Below, piece after piece: positions 1 to 8,788 of a DNA stretch of 64,000 bases; positions within the stretch are counted from its first letter, which is position 1, and every line of letters begins with the position of its first letter. The notes under the pieces are model-generated. The model had not been told where the DNA came from. It searched no databases and saw nothing but the letters and a program-made list of their open reading frames with translations. The position numbers and the translations under genes were made by a program. Source of the stretch: Salimicrobium halophilum (lineage in GTDB: Bacteria > Bacillota > Bacilli > Bacillales > Halobacillaceae); assembly GCF_900100295.1 (NCBI RefSeq), contig NZ_FNEV01000004.1, positions 186,001-250,000 on the forward strand. The letters run 5' to 3'.

Positions 1-413
1 ATATCCTTCGTCACTTCAGGGATGTATGTAAAATTCTCCTCCTCTGAAGATGCAATGACATTCACGTCCGCGAACCGTTCCGCTTCCTTCATCGCCTTCT
101 TCGACCAGGATCCGGTGTTTACGTAATCCACCTTTTTCTTACTCCCGAGAAGGTTCATCGGCACCATCGCGAATTGCTGACTCGCTCCTCCCTGGAGGAA
201 AAGAACTTTATAGTTATCCGGGATCTGCATCAGGTCACGAAGTCCTTGTTCTGCTCCTTCGATGATTTCCTTGAACCACCCAGACCGGTGACTCAACTCC
301 ATCACGGACATTCCCGAGCCCTTATAGTTCGTCATTTCTTTCTGTGCCTGTTCGAGTACAGGCAAGGGAAGCATGGAAGGTCCCGCTGAAAAATTATAAA
401 TTCTCTCCATCAT
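1..413 (-). CDS. serC: Phosphoserine aminotransferase, N-terminal part (runs off the left edge)
   Basis: SerC is the PLP enzyme that converts 3-phosphohydroxypyruvate and glutamate to phosphoserine in serine synthesis. About 137 residues are visible. The N-terminus reads [19 protein letters not shown], followed by a [14 protein letters not shown] stretch and [17 protein letters not shown], all characteristic of SerC. The PLP lysine lies beyond the window edge. Two ATGs are adjacent (413 and 410). A GAAGG ribosome site lies just upstream, and either start is possible. It is transcribed divergently from the methyltransferase at 509. Family assignment is firm; the rest of the gene cannot be judged. 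Confidence 0.93.
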   Translation of the reverse strand, partial: MMERIYNFSAGPSMLPLPVLEQAQKEMTNYKGSGMSVMELSHRSGWFKEIIEGAEQGLRDLMQIPDNYKVLFLQGGASQQFAMVPMNLLGSKKKVDYVNTGSWSKKAMKEAERFADVNVIASSEEENFTYIPEVTKD

Positions 414-508
414 CTCTACCTTCTTTCTAAATAATCTGACACTCATTTGATATCAATGAATTATACGGGATACAATTAGTCATAGCAACCTTCAGAAAGG
501 GGATCGTC

Positions 509-1108
509 ATGAATACGACTGACAAAATCAAGCAGCGGTATGACCGGATTTCCGGCGTCTTCGACATGATGGATCATATGATCAAAGACAAATGGCGCGA
601 GGAACTCGTCAAAAACGTGGAAGGGACCGTTCTCGAAGTGGGAGTCGGAACAGGAGCGAACCTCCCCTACTATCCTTCTGAAGCAGAGGTGACCGGCATT
701 GACTTCAGTGGAAAGATGCTCGACAAAGCCAGAAAGAAAGCAGCGACCTTAGACACTTCCATTACCCTTGAAGAAATGAACGCAGAGAATCTCGATTTCC
801 CCGATGATACCTTCGATTACGTCATCTCGACCTGTGTATTCTGTTCTGTCCCGGACCCTGTCCAGGGACTGAAAGAAATAAGGCGCGTCTTGAAGCCGGA
901 AGGAAAAGTGCTGATGCTTGAACACATGCGAAGTGACAACAGATTCATCGGAAAAGCGATGGATATCATGAATCCGGTCGGCCTTCATATTGTAGGAGCC
1001 AACATCAATCGCAGAACGATGACGAACATACAAAAAGCCGGACTAAGGCTGGTCGATCAGCAGTTCCTTTTCTCTTCCACCATGAGAAAACTTGTCCTCA
1101 CAAAGTAG
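509..1108 (+). CDS. Class I SAM-dependent methyltransferase
   Basis: A soluble methyltransferase of 199 aa. Motif I is clear (VLEVGVGTGANL, about residues 42-53), followed by the acidic loop of motif II (TGIDFSGKML). A post-motif region FDYVISTCVFCSVPDP leads into a KPEGKVLMLEHM strand-helix typical of the UbiE/Methyltransf_11 group. The start has a GAAAGGGG ribosome site. The N-terminal YDRISGVFDMMDHMI resembles UbiE/COQ5-like and METTL7-like small-molecule methyltransferases, so a lipid, quinone or thiol acceptor is possible, but the substrate cannot be read from sequence. The next gene, adeR, begins 70 bp downstream with its own ribosome site and is probably functionally unrelated. Confidence 0.85.
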   Translation: MNTTDKIKQRYDRISGVFDMMDHMIKDKWREELVKNVEGTVLEVGVGTGANLPYYPSEAEVTGIDFSGKMLDKARKKAATLDTSITLEEMNAENLDFPDDTFDYVISTCVFCSVPDPVQGLKEIRRVLKPEGKVLMLEHMRSDNRFIGKAMDIMNPVGLHIVGANINRRTMTNIQKAGLRLVDQQFLFSSTMRKLVLTK

Positions 1109-1178
1109 AGCATTACCCGCTTTCTCATGATAAAATGAGACCAGAAGAAATCCCGGAATATCGGTAAGGAGTAATGTT

Positions 1179-2390
1179 ATGAACCATACAAAGGAAATAC
1201 CGGACTCGCCGGAAGGACTTGCCGACTATATCGCGGACGAGCTCGGCTGTCCGGTCACCATTGAAGATGCCAATCATCGCATTCTTTCCTACAGCAAACA
1301 CGAAACGAACGTGGATGACGCCAGAACAGCCACGATTATGCGCCGGAAAGTACCGGAACGCGTCGTAAACGGACTGTGGAAAGAAGGAGTCATGGGAGAA
1401 CTTTTCGAAAGCACTTCACCTGTATTCGTCTCCCCTATTCCCTCCATCGGTCTCGGCAATCGGATCGCCATCTCCGTATGGAAAAACAAAGAAGTGCTCG
1501 GGTTCATCTGGGCTCAGACGGAAGAAGTGAAAGTGAGTACAGAACAGCTGGAGAAATTGAGGGAAGCATCCCGCATCGCAGCCAGACACCTGATCAAACA
1601 GCGCGACCGGAAGCGGAAAAACGAAGAGAACGTCCAGGAATTCATCTGGCAGCTCTTCAATGGAGCCATCGCGAGCCAGACGGAAATCGATAAACGCGCA
1701 AGACAGGTCGATTTATCTTTGAAAGGGCACCTGTGTGTCGTCATCTTCGAGTTCACAGAAGCTATCACCCCAACCGTGAAGCGTCACGCCTCTTATTTGA
1801 CCGAAACGCTCCACCAGACGAATATCGCCGGAAGGATGTTTGATGACAACCACTTATACCTTCTTACGAGAACGAAGGAAGAAACGGATACCGCCACTCT
1901 CACTCAGACACTTATCGAGGACTTCACAAAGAAGTTGAAAGAACGGATCGGGTTCGAAGAGGTCCGTGGTGTTTACGGGAAAATATGCTCTACGCCGAAG
2001 GAGCTCGATATTAGCTATCAGCAGGCGCTGAAAGTATTGGAAATGAAAGCACAGCACCCGGAGCCTTTAAAGCACACAGATAATTTCCAGGACCTTGGGG
2101 TGTATCAATTCCTGGATGAAATCGCCCGCCTCTATGAAAAGGAAGGCTTTCAAAACGAAACCATCCAGGCTATACGTACTTATGACCATAAAAATAATGG
2201 CCATATGCTTGAGACCCTGCGCGCTTTTCTTAGTCACAACAGCAACTCTCACCAGGCTGCCAAGAGTTTGCACATTCACACAAATACGCTTCTGTACCGA
2301 CTGAAAAGAATCCGCGACATCACAGGGGCTGACTTGAATGATGCGAACGAGAAAACGAAGTTGTTCATCGACCTGCTGATCGACACCTGA
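1179..2390 (+). CDS. adeR: PucR-family transcriptional regulator, likely activator of ald (AdeR-like)
   Basis: A 403-aa PucR/CdaR-type regulator. The N-terminal half (about 1-140) reads as a ligand-sensing domain. A central region (about 160-300) resembles the GGDEF-like fold of CdaR proteins. The C-terminus carries the PucR helix-turn-helix (HNSNSHQAAKSLHIHTNTLL then YRLKRIRDITG, about 345-385). In B. subtilis, AdeR (YukF) lies next to ald and activates it. Here ald follows on the same strand, with a perfect 20-bp palindrome directly after the adeR stop. The start has an AAGGAG site. The role is inferred from gene order plus family; the effector is unknown. Confidence 0.83.
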   Translation: MNHTKEIPDSPEGLADYIADELGCPVTIEDANHRILSYSKHETNVDDARTATIMRRKVPERVVNGLWKEGVMGELFESTSPVFVSPIPSIGLGNRIAISVWKNKEVLGFIWAQTEEVKVSTEQLEKLREASRIAARHLIKQRDRKRKNEENVQEFIWQLFNGAIASQTEIDKRARQVDLSLKGHLCVVIFEFTEAITPTVKRHASYLTETLHQTNIAGRMFDDNHLYLLTRTKEETDTATLTQTLIEDFTKKLKERIGFEEVRGVYGKICSTPKELDISYQQALKVLEMKAQHPEPLKHTDNFQDLGVYQFLDEIARLYEKEGFQNETIQAIRTYDHKNNGHMLETLRAFLSHNSNSHQAAKSLHIHTNTLLYRLKRIRDITGADLNDANEKTKLFIDLLIDT

Positions 2391-2394
2391 AACC

Positions 2395-2414
2395 ATTTGT
2401 GTAATTACACAAAT
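2395..2414. promoter_or_regulatory. Perfect 20-bp palindrome, probable AdeR operator
   Basis: ATTTGTGTAATTACACAAAT is identical to its own reverse complement. It starts four bases after the adeR stop codon and its centre is about 105 bp before the ald ATG. No T-run follows, so it is not a terminator. Relative to a possible ald -10 (TATACT, 2467-2472) it sits near -75, a normal place for an activator. It resembles a Rex site, but the half-site spacing is shorter (TTGTG-N6-CACAA rather than N8). Confidence 0.6.
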
Positions 2415-2509
2415 AGACAAGTTCATTTTTTATCCAATTCCTAAATGATTATGCGTTTTCACAGGGTATACTGAAGGTATACGAAATGGAAGAAAGGTGG
2501 TTACCCTCT

Positions 2510-3628
2510 ATGATCATCGGAATACCTAAAGAGATCAAGAACAATGAAAACCGCGTGGCCATTACTCCGTCAGGAGTCGTTCACCTGCGGAACTCCGGAC
2601 ACACGGTTCTTGTAGAAACAGGAGCAGGGCTCGGCTCGAGTTTTACCGACGAAGAATATACGGAGGCAGGAGCCGATATCATCGGAAACGCTCCGGAAGT
2701 ATGGGGAAAATCCGAAATGGTGATGAAGGTGAAAGAGCCCCTTGAATCAGAGTATGAGTACTTCAGAGAAGGGCTGGTCCTCTTCACTTACCTTCACCTG
2801 GCTGCAGAACCGGAACTGACTCAGGCACTCATCGACAATAAAGTTACCGCCATCGCTTATGAGACGGTAACTTCCCGCGGAAAGCTACCTCTTCTTACAC
2901 CAATGAGTGAAGTAGCCGGACGCATGGCTACACAGATCGGTGCTCAATATCTTGAAAAAGCCTATGGCGGCAAAGGGGTATTGCTTGGAGGCATCCCGGG
3001 CGTCGAGCGCGGCAACGTCGTTGTAATCGGTGGCGGAGTCGTCGGTACGAATGCCGCCAAAATCGCTATCGGCCTCGGAGCTAACGTGACGATCATTGAT
3101 TTGAATCCGGATCGCCTGCGGGAGCTCGATGATCAGTTCGGCGGAGACATCCAGACGCTCATGTCGAACCCGATGAATATCGCAAACGCCGTTGCGAAAG
3201 CCGATCTCGTTGTCGGAGCTGTTCTCATCCCAGGGGCGAAGGCTCCGAAGCTCGTTACCGAAGATATGGTGAAAGCGATGAAAGAAGGTTCCGTCATCGT
3301 AGATGTAGCGATCGACCAGGGGGGTAACTTCGAAACGGTGGACCACGTCACGACACACGACGACCCTATCTACGAAAAACACGGTGTCCTTCATTATGCC
3401 GTTGCGAACATCCCGGGAGCCGTCCCACGTACAGCCACGGTCGGACTCACGAACGTAACGATTCCTTACGCTGTAGAAATCGCCAATAAAGGCGTCGACC
3501 AGGCAGTGAAAGGGAATCATGCCATCGAAGAAGGTGTGAATACCGCAAACGGTCACCTTACTTACGAAGCAGTCGCTCGTGATCTCGGCTATGAGTATAT
3601 GCCTGTTCCTCAGGCTCTTCTATCCTGA
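2510..3628 (+). CDS. ald: L-alanine dehydrogenase
   Basis: NAD-dependent oxidative deamination of L-alanine to pyruvate and ammonia, used to grow on alanine and, in Bacillus, to support sporulation. Translation gives 372 aa starting [17 protein letters not shown], which matches family length. The Rossmann motif is [20 protein letters not shown] (about 169-188), and the conserved [11 protein letters not shown] and [19 protein letters not shown] stretches are present. The longer frame from 2486 was rejected because the AGAAAGGTGG ribosome site lies inside it, directly ahead of the ATG at 2510. A weak -35 fits activation by the neighbouring AdeR-like regulator. The gene ends in a strong terminator. 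Confidence 0.95.
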   Translation: MIIGIPKEIKNNENRVAITPSGVVHLRNSGHTVLVETGAGLGSSFTDEEYTEAGADIIGNAPEVWGKSEMVMKVKEPLESEYEYFREGLVLFTYLHLAAEPELTQALIDNKVTAIAYETVTSRGKLPLLTPMSEVAGRMATQIGAQYLEKAYGGKGVLLGGIPGVERGNVVVIGGGVVGTNAAKIAIGLGANVTIIDLNPDRLRELDDQFGGDIQTLMSNPMNIANAVAKADLVVGAVLIPGAKAPKLVTEDMVKAMKEGSVIVDVAIDQGGNFETVDHVTTHDDPIYEKHGVLHYAVANIPGAVPRTATVGLTNVTIPYAVEIANKGVDQAVKGNHAIEEGVNTANGHLTYEAVARDLGYEYMPVPQALLS

Positions 3629-3637
3629 AACTACAGA

Positions 3638-3675
3638 AAGCACCTGACCTTCTTAACGGAAGGTCAGGTGCTTTT
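3638..3675. terminator. Bidirectional terminator between ald and the RpiR gene
   Basis: A perfect 15-bp stem (AAGCACCTGACCTTC, six-base loop, then its complement) is followed by TTTT on the plus strand and preceded by A residues. It separates two convergent genes and can serve both. Confidence 0.9.
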
Positions 3676-3685
3676 CGTATCTCTA

Positions 3686-4555
3686 TCACTTCAGTCGTTT
3701 CATTATATCCTGGATCTGCTCGAAATACCCGGATGCTTCATCAAAGTGGGCAGTAACGACTTTCACAAAGAGAAGATCGATCATATGTAACTGAGCCATC
3801 CGGGACGATGTGGCACCGCTTCGGAACGGAGCGGGAATTTCACGGGAAGCGGAAATATATAACGGGATATCCGCAAAAGAAGCCACCGTATTTTGACCAT
3901 AACGCGTTATACTTATGGTCGTTGCCCCTCTTTTTTTCGCTTCCTCCATGACCAAAGAGGTCTCTTTTGTCTCTCCGGAAAAAGAGATACCGATCAATAC
4001 GTCCTTTTCATCGATATTAGCAATATTCATCACGGCATTGTGGACATCCGTAAAGGCAGACGTGGCAATATTCATGCGCAGAAACTTCTGCTGCGCGTCC
4101 TGAGCGATGATTCCGGAAGCACCGACTCCGAAAAAGTGAAGACGATCAGCTCCAGCCAAAGCTGTCGCCGCTTTCTGAAGACCTTCATAATCGACGAGCT
4201 CCGTCGTTTCACGGATCGCCTGTATGTTATTGTTCGTCACTTTATCCACGATTGCATCCGTCTCTTCCCCGGGCTGAATATCCCTGTAAGCGGAAGTGGC
4301 CTCTTTCTGAAGGTCTCCTGAAATCCGAAGCTTCAGTTCCTGAAGACCCTTAAGGCCGAGAGATTTGCATAAACGCATCACTGCAGCACTACTCGTATGG
4401 CTCAATTCCCCGAGCTGAGCTGCCGTGCAGTGTATCGCTTCGTGAGGATGTTCGAGAATAAATATCGCTATCTTTTTCTCGGAAGGGGGAAGGCTTTCTT
4501 TCATCTCGGAAAGCATCACCATCCCGCCTGTCAGGGATTGTCTCATATTCGTCAC
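3686..4555 (-). CDS. MurR/RpiR-family transcriptional regulator
   Basis: A 289-aa regulator with an N-terminal HTH_6 domain (about 15-80, including AAQLGELSHTSSAAVMRLCKSL) and a C-terminal SIS sugar-phosphate isomerase-like domain (about 125-260; FFGVGASGIIAQDAQQKF, IGISFSGETKETS). Members bind phosphosugars; MurR senses MurNAc-6-P. It is the last gene of the amino-sugar operon. The stop of the upstream permease (TAG) directly abuts a GTG at 4555, with an ATG at 4546 three codons later; either could start translation. By context it probably controls the operon in response to MurNAc-6-P or GlcNAc-6-P, but this is an inference. Confidence 0.88.
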   Translation of the reverse strand: MTNMRQSLTGGMVMLSEMKESLPPSEKKIAIFILEHPHEAIHCTAAQLGELSHTSSAAVMRLCKSLGLKGLQELKLRISGDLQKEATSAYRDIQPGEETDAIVDKVTNNNIQAIRETTELVDYEGLQKAATALAGADRLHFFGVGASGIIAQDAQQKFLRMNIATSAFTDVHNAVMNIANIDEKDVLIGISFSGETKETSLVMEEAKKRGATTISITRYGQNTVASFADIPLYISASREIPAPFRSGATSSRMAQLHMIDLLFVKVVTAHFDEASGYFEQIQDIMKRLK

Positions 4556-5395
4556 CTATCCTTTGATTGCCCCTTCTGTCATACCCTTCACAATCCTGCG
4601 CTGGAATATAGCGTATAGAATGATCACAGGTACAATCGCTATGACAAGGCTCGCAAACAATGTACCCCAGGAATTTGTGTACTGGGTTTCATTGCTGATG
4701 TAATCGATGGCAAGCGCTAATGTATAGTTCTCCTCTGATTGAAGGAAGATCAGGGCCATAAAATACTCATTCCAAAACTGTATCATATTCATGATAGTAA
4801 CTGTAATGATTCCCGTCATGGAGAGAGGAGTAACCACTTTCCACAAAATCATGTACGGGCTCATTCCATCGATGGCAGCCGCTTCTTCGAGTGATTTCGG
4901 TATCGTCGCCATGAAACTGGTCAATACGAAAATGCTGAACGGCAGCTGACTCACGGCATAGACGATGGCCAGACCGAAGATATTATCAAGCAGATTCAGT
5001 TGCATCAAAAGGAAAAACAACGGAATCCACCCCAGTACCATTGGAATCATCATTGCGGATATATATAAAGTGAACAGCAAGCGGTTGCCCCTGAATCTGA
5101 GTCGTTCCAACGCATAAGCGGTCGGAATCGCCATCACCAGGGTTAACAAAGCCCCAAGCCCGGTGACGATAAGGCTATTGAACACACTTATATCAATATT
5201 GTAGTTGGACCATGCATCGAAAAAGTTGGCGAAACTGAATGATTCAGGCAACCCCCAGGGATTGGAATAGATCTCTGCATTCGATTTGAAAGCCCCGAGA
5301 ATCATCCAGAAAATCGGGTACAGTACAGCCAGAGACCATAAGACCAGAGGAATTCTGACGCCAATCTTCGTCCAAAGTCCTTGTTCCCGTTTCAT
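4556..5395 (-). CDS. Carbohydrate ABC transporter permease (MalG type)
   Basis: A 279-aa inner-membrane permease of the CUT1 family. About six hydrophobic segments are seen. The EAA loop for ATPase contact is EEAAAIDGMSPYMILWKVVTPL (about 168-190). It ends in GMTEGAIKG, the usual MalG-type tail. It pairs with the MalF-type permease immediately upstream (16-bp gap). No ATPase gene lies in the operon, so a shared MsmX-type ATPase elsewhere in the genome is expected. The substrate is inferred from the adjacent kinase and MurQ to be an amino sugar. Confidence 0.9.
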   Translation of the reverse strand: MKREQGLWTKIGVRIPLVLWSLAVLYPIFWMILGAFKSNAEIYSNPWGLPESFSFANFFDAWSNYNIDISVFNSLIVTGLGALLTLVMAIPTAYALERLRFRGNRLLFTLYISAMMIPMVLGWIPLFFLLMQLNLLDNIFGLAIVYAVSQLPFSIFVLTSFMATIPKSLEEAAAIDGMSPYMILWKVVTPLSMTGIITVTIMNMIQFWNEYFMALIFLQSEENYTLALAIDYISNETQYTNSWGTLFASLVIAIVPVIILYAIFQRRIVKGMTEGAIKG

Positions 5396-5411
5396 ATCGT
5401 CATCCCTCCTC

Positions 5412-6305
5412 TTAGTATTCCACTTTTTCCCTTCTCATGAAGTATTGCATGATCAACACGGTAATCAGAGACAGAACCAAAATCATCACTCCGATGGTTG
5501 CACCATATCCGAAGTTGTATTTCACAAACGCTTCTTCATAAAGATAAGAACCCATGACATGGGTAGCATTGTTCGGTCCACCCTTGGTCATGACCTGTAC
5601 GATGATAAAAGAGCCGTTCAGCGTCGTAATGATGATATAAAGGATAGAAATTTTAATCTGTGGCCACACAAGCGGTAGAGTGATCTTCCAGAATTGCTGC
5701 CATCCTGTAGCTCCATCTATCTCAGCAGCCTCGTAATAACTTTTCGATATATTGGATATCCCTCCCATAAGCATCAGCATGAACAGTCCGATTCCCGCCC
5801 ATACAGACGGAAGAACAAGACTCGGCAAAGCCCAGTTCTCATTCCCGAGCCACGCTTTCGTCCATCCTTCCAGCCCCAGGAATTCAAGACCTGAGTTCAC
5901 CAGACCGAGACTGGGGTTGTAAATGAACATCCACAGGATACCGATGACGACGACCGACATGATATTAGGGAAGAAGAACACGATACGGTAAAAGGGTGCT
6001 TCTTTGATCTTCATCTGCGTCAAAGCCACGGCAAAAAAAGTGGAAAGGATCATGATGCCGATGATTTTTGTGATGACGAGAAAGTAATCGTGCCAGATCG
6101 TAGCAGGTATGATTTCATCGCTGAACAATTTTCTGTAATTATCAAGCCCTATGAATTCTGCGGCGGAAGAAGCTCCCGACCATTGAAAGAAAGAATAATA
6201 GAGGCCGTTGAACAGAGGATACAAGGTGAATACTGAAAACATCAGGAACGTAGGTACCAGGCAAAAGGCCAAGAAAAGGTACCTCTGTTTTTTGGATTGG
6301 ACCAT
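5412..6305 (-). CDS. Carbohydrate ABC transporter permease (MalF type)
   Basis: A 297-aa permease with six or so membrane segments, starting MVQSKKQRYLFLAFCLVPTF. The ATPase-contact EAA loop is YYEAAEIDGATGWQQFWKITLP (about 188-209). It belongs with the MalG-type partner at 4556-5395 and the lipoprotein receptor at 6462-7826. A 157-bp gap with a stem-loop separates it from the binding-protein gene, a common arrangement that lets the receptor be made in excess. Confidence 0.9.
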   Translation of the reverse strand: MVQSKKQRYLFLAFCLVPTFLMFSVFTLYPLFNGLYYSFFQWSGASSAAEFIGLDNYRKLFSDEIIPATIWHDYFLVITKIIGIMILSTFFAVALTQMKIKEAPFYRIVFFFPNIMSVVVIGILWMFIYNPSLGLVNSGLEFLGLEGWTKAWLGNENWALPSLVLPSVWAGIGLFMLMLMGGISNISKSYYEAAEIDGATGWQQFWKITLPLVWPQIKISILYIIITTLNGSFIIVQVMTKGGPNNATHVMGSYLYEEAFVKYNFGYGATIGVMILVLSLITVLIMQYFMRREKVEY

Positions 6306-6423
6306 ACTCTCCCCCTCTTTTCATAAGCTGTTCATAATTTTCGGATAGAGAGGAAACAGGAACATCTCCAACTTATCACCTGTGCCCTCCATACCCGACC
6401 ATCGTGCATATCCGGAAATGAAA

Positions 6424-6450
6424 TACAGAGGTGTGTTAAACACCTCCGTA
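6424..6450 (-). other. Intercistronic stem-loop between binding-protein and permease genes
   Basis: On the minus-strand transcript the arms pair over 11 bp (UACGGAGGUGU with ACACCUCUGUA) with a five-base loop. Ten pairs are Watson-Crick and one is a G-U wobble that would be an A-C mismatch in plus-strand RNA, which points to a minus-strand function. It starts about 12 nt after the binding-protein stop and lacks a following U-tract. The best reading is a 3' stability or processing element. Confidence 0.6.
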
Positions 6451-6461
6451 TGACATGAGCG

Positions 6462-7826
6462 TTATTCCAGAGAATTTCTATACTCCTCTGCAGCGGCTTC
6501 CGCTTCTTCCACAAATTCCTCCGCCGTAATATTTCCGAGCATGAGAGAGACAAGGGAATTACTGATCGGCGTCTCAAGATCCGCGCTCATCGGATGAGGC
6601 TTCTGATAGATTTGTACTTTACCAGGATTGTTGATCATCTCATTCGCTTCGATCAGGAACGAAGGCACCTCTTCGGATCCCGTCAGATCCACCCCTTGAA
6701 GGTTCATAAGGGCTCCGGTGTGCTCAGAGAAAGACTTGGCGTATTCTTTGGTGAAAACGAATTCGACGAATGCTTTCGCTGCTTCCGGGTTATCTGCCTG
6801 TTCGGCGATCGCAAGCGGACGCAGGTCAGGAACGATGGCGTAAGGCTCTCCTTCTTCCTGCATCGGAGAAGGTATGAATCCATACTCGAATCCTTCCGGT
6901 GTGTCTTCGGACATTTCATTCGGCAACCAGAATCCTACAGGGATAAATGCATTGTCATGATTCAGGAAGTTCATTTGGGACTGGGTATGGTTCAGGGCGC
7001 CGAAGTCGGAATCGATATACCCTTCTTCCTGCATAGACTCGATGTTCTGGATCACTTCCATAACCTCGTCACTGCTCCAGGCCCCTTCCTGTCCCTGGAT
7101 TGTCTGCGTCAGCAATTCATCGCCACCTTTGGCTCCGAAAGCAGGATACATCATCCCTCTCAGAAAATAGTAAGGATACTGGCCTGTGGTAACGAATGGA
7201 GCAATACCTTCTTCGTCCTGAATCGTTCCCATAGTATCCATGAAGTCCTGGAAGTTTTCAGGCGCTTCCCATCCTTTCTCTTCGAACCAGGCACTGTCAT
7301 ACCACGTACCCCATGTATCGAAGACGAGCGGTAGACTATAGATTTCGCCGTCATAGGTGGCAGGGTCAACAATGAAGCTGTCTTTCAGAGAGCTCCCGTC
7401 TTCCAGTTCGATTTCATCAAGGAAACTTGTCATATTCATCAGCTGACCATCCTCGACCATCTGTGTTTCACTGGATCCAGCACCATCGATATACACAACA
7501 TCAGGCGGATCTTCCGACACCCAGCGCGATCTCATTTCTTCGTTGATATTAGGTCCTGCATGTTCAGTTATCGTGACGTCCGGATACTCTTCCTGGAAAT
7601 CGGCGATTACTTCTTTCCACCAGGAATCTCCGTAACCTCCTACAAAGTATTGGATTTCCAGTTCTCCCGAAATTTCTCCGTCTGCGCTTTCTTCCATCCC
7701 TTCTCCGCTATCCGAATCATCCTCAGAGTCACTATCGTCTCCTCCCGCGCCTGGCGTACAACCGGCCACAACCATAAAAACGAGCAGCAGCAAAGTAGCG
7801 AATGTGTACTTCCACCAATTTTTCAC
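6462..7826 (-). CDS. Sugar ABC transporter substrate-binding lipoprotein
   Basis: Extracellular solute-binding protein of family 1, the receptor of the importer. The chosen start is GTG at 7826 (VKNWWKYTF...) because AAGGGGGA lies 6 nt ahead; the frame opens 12 codons earlier without a ribosome site. It has a lipoprotein signal peptide ending MVVAGC (Cys about residue 23), then an acidic Ser/Asp/Glu-rich linker (GGDDSDSEDDSDSGEG) before the folded domain. At 454 aa it is of normal size. It sits between murQ and the two permeases. The acidic linker suits an external protein of a salt-tolerant organism. The ligand is predicted from context only. Confidence 0.9.
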   Translation of the reverse strand: MKNWWKYTFATLLLLVFMVVAGCTPGAGGDDSDSEDDSDSGEGMEESADGEISGELEIQYFVGGYGDSWWKEVIADFQEEYPDVTITEHAGPNINEEMRSRWVSEDPPDVVYIDGAGSSETQMVEDGQLMNMTSFLDEIELEDGSSLKDSFIVDPATYDGEIYSLPLVFDTWGTWYDSAWFEEKGWEAPENFQDFMDTMGTIQDEEGIAPFVTTGQYPYYFLRGMMYPAFGAKGGDELLTQTIQGQEGAWSSDEVMEVIQNIESMQEEGYIDSDFGALNHTQSQMNFLNHDNAFIPVGFWLPNEMSEDTPEGFEYGFIPSPMQEEGEPYAIVPDLRPLAIAEQADNPEAAKAFVEFVFTKEYAKSFSEHTGALMNLQGVDLTGSEEVPSFLIEANEMINNPGKVQIYQKPHPMSADLETPISNSLVSLMLGNITAEEFVEEAEAAAEEYRNSLE

Positions 7827-7876
7827 CACAAATCCCCCTTGAAAATTTTTATTTGAAGCCACTATCGGCTCTCAAA

Positions 7877-8788
7877 TCAATGAAGCATAGAATCTTCGGC
7901 CTTTCGCAGATCACCTTCATACGTCTTAAGCACTTCTTTGGCTTCTTTATAGGAAAGGTCCGCCTTCTTCATCATGATGGCAGTTTTCACCTCATAATTG
8001 GCGTTTGCCATCAGACTGGCAGCCTCTTCTTCGCTAATATCTGTAATCGCTTTCAAAATACTTTCCGCTCTTCTACGCAGTTTATAATTACTGGCATGAA
8101 CGTCCACCATCAGATTCTCGTAGACTTTTCCAAGTTGAACCATGACAGACGTGGAAATCATATTCAGTATCATTTTATGAGACGTGGCAGCTTTTAACCT
8201 GGTCGATCCTGTAAGAACCTCAGGACCTACGACCACTTCTATGCTACAGTCCGCATAAGTACTGATCTCCGAGTCGGGGTTGCATGCAAGAGCTACTGTG
8301 TAGGCGCCTTTCTCGGACGCCTTTTTCAATGCTCCGATCGGATACGGAGTCCGCCCGCTCGCAGTGATTCCTATGACGACATCCTTCTCATCAGGAGTCG
8401 CCTCTTCTATATCCCTCATTCCTTCTTCCTCGCTGTCTTCCGCATTTTCCTTCGCCTGATGAAAAGCTTCTTCGCCTCCTGCCATGATCGCCTGGACCTG
8501 TGAAGGGGAAGTCATGAACGTAGGCGGACATTCAGAGGCGTCAACATAGCCGATGCGGCCACTCGTCCCCGCTCCGATATAAAAGAGGCGTCCCCCTTTC
8601 TTCATCCGCTTCACGATTTCATCGACCGTCTCCGCCACTTGAGGCAACACCTTTTCGACAGCTTCAGCGACCATCCTGTCTTCCTTATTCATTATTCTGA
8701 GCATGCCCATCGTGGACTCCGTATCGAGGGCAGCGCTTCTCGGGTTCCGGCTTTCTGTCACTAGTGTCTTGAGTTTATCCTCTTCCAT
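7877..8788 (-). CDS. murQ: N-acetylmuramic acid 6-phosphate etherase
   Basis: MurQ cleaves the lactyl ether of MurNAc-6-P to give GlcNAc-6-P and D-lactate. The 303-aa product (E. coli about 298) begins MEEDKLKTLVTESRNPRSAALD. It contains an SIS domain with IGAGTSGRIGYVDASECPPTF (about 70-90), GITASGRTPYPIGAL and the TGSTRLKAATSHKMILNMIST block, all diagnostic for MurQ. The start at 8788 is chosen because AAAGGAGAGGGG precedes it; the open frame continues 23 codons upstream into the kinase gene. Its ATG overlaps the kinase TGA by one base (TGATG), so the two are translationally coupled. D-lactate released here could feed the D-lactate dehydrogenase-type protein encoded divergently at 9875. Confidence 0.95.
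   Translation of the reverse strand: MEEDKLKTLVTESRNPRSAALDTESTMGMLRIMNKEDRMVAEAVEKVLPQVAETVDEIVKRMKKGGRLFYIGAGTSGRIGYVDASECPPTFMTSPSQVQAIMAGGEEAFHQAKENAEDSEEEGMRDIEEATPDEKDVVIGITASGRTPYPIGALKKASEKGAYTVALACNPDSEISTYADCSIEVVVGPEVLTGSTRLKAATSHKMILNMISTSVMVQLGKVYENLMVDVHASNYKLRRRAESILKAITDISEEEAASLMANANYEVKTAIMMKKADLSYKEAKEVLKTYEGDLRKAEDSMLH

Noticed and set aside
2395-2414. Rex box at adeR-ald
   Set aside because: The half sites TTGTG and CACAA are separated by six, not eight, bases. The true Rex pattern is at 55102-55121.
2885-3556. A 223-aa open frame antisense to ald
   Set aside because: It lies wholly within ald on the other strand and has no ribosome site or recognisable domain. Codon structure of ald explains it.
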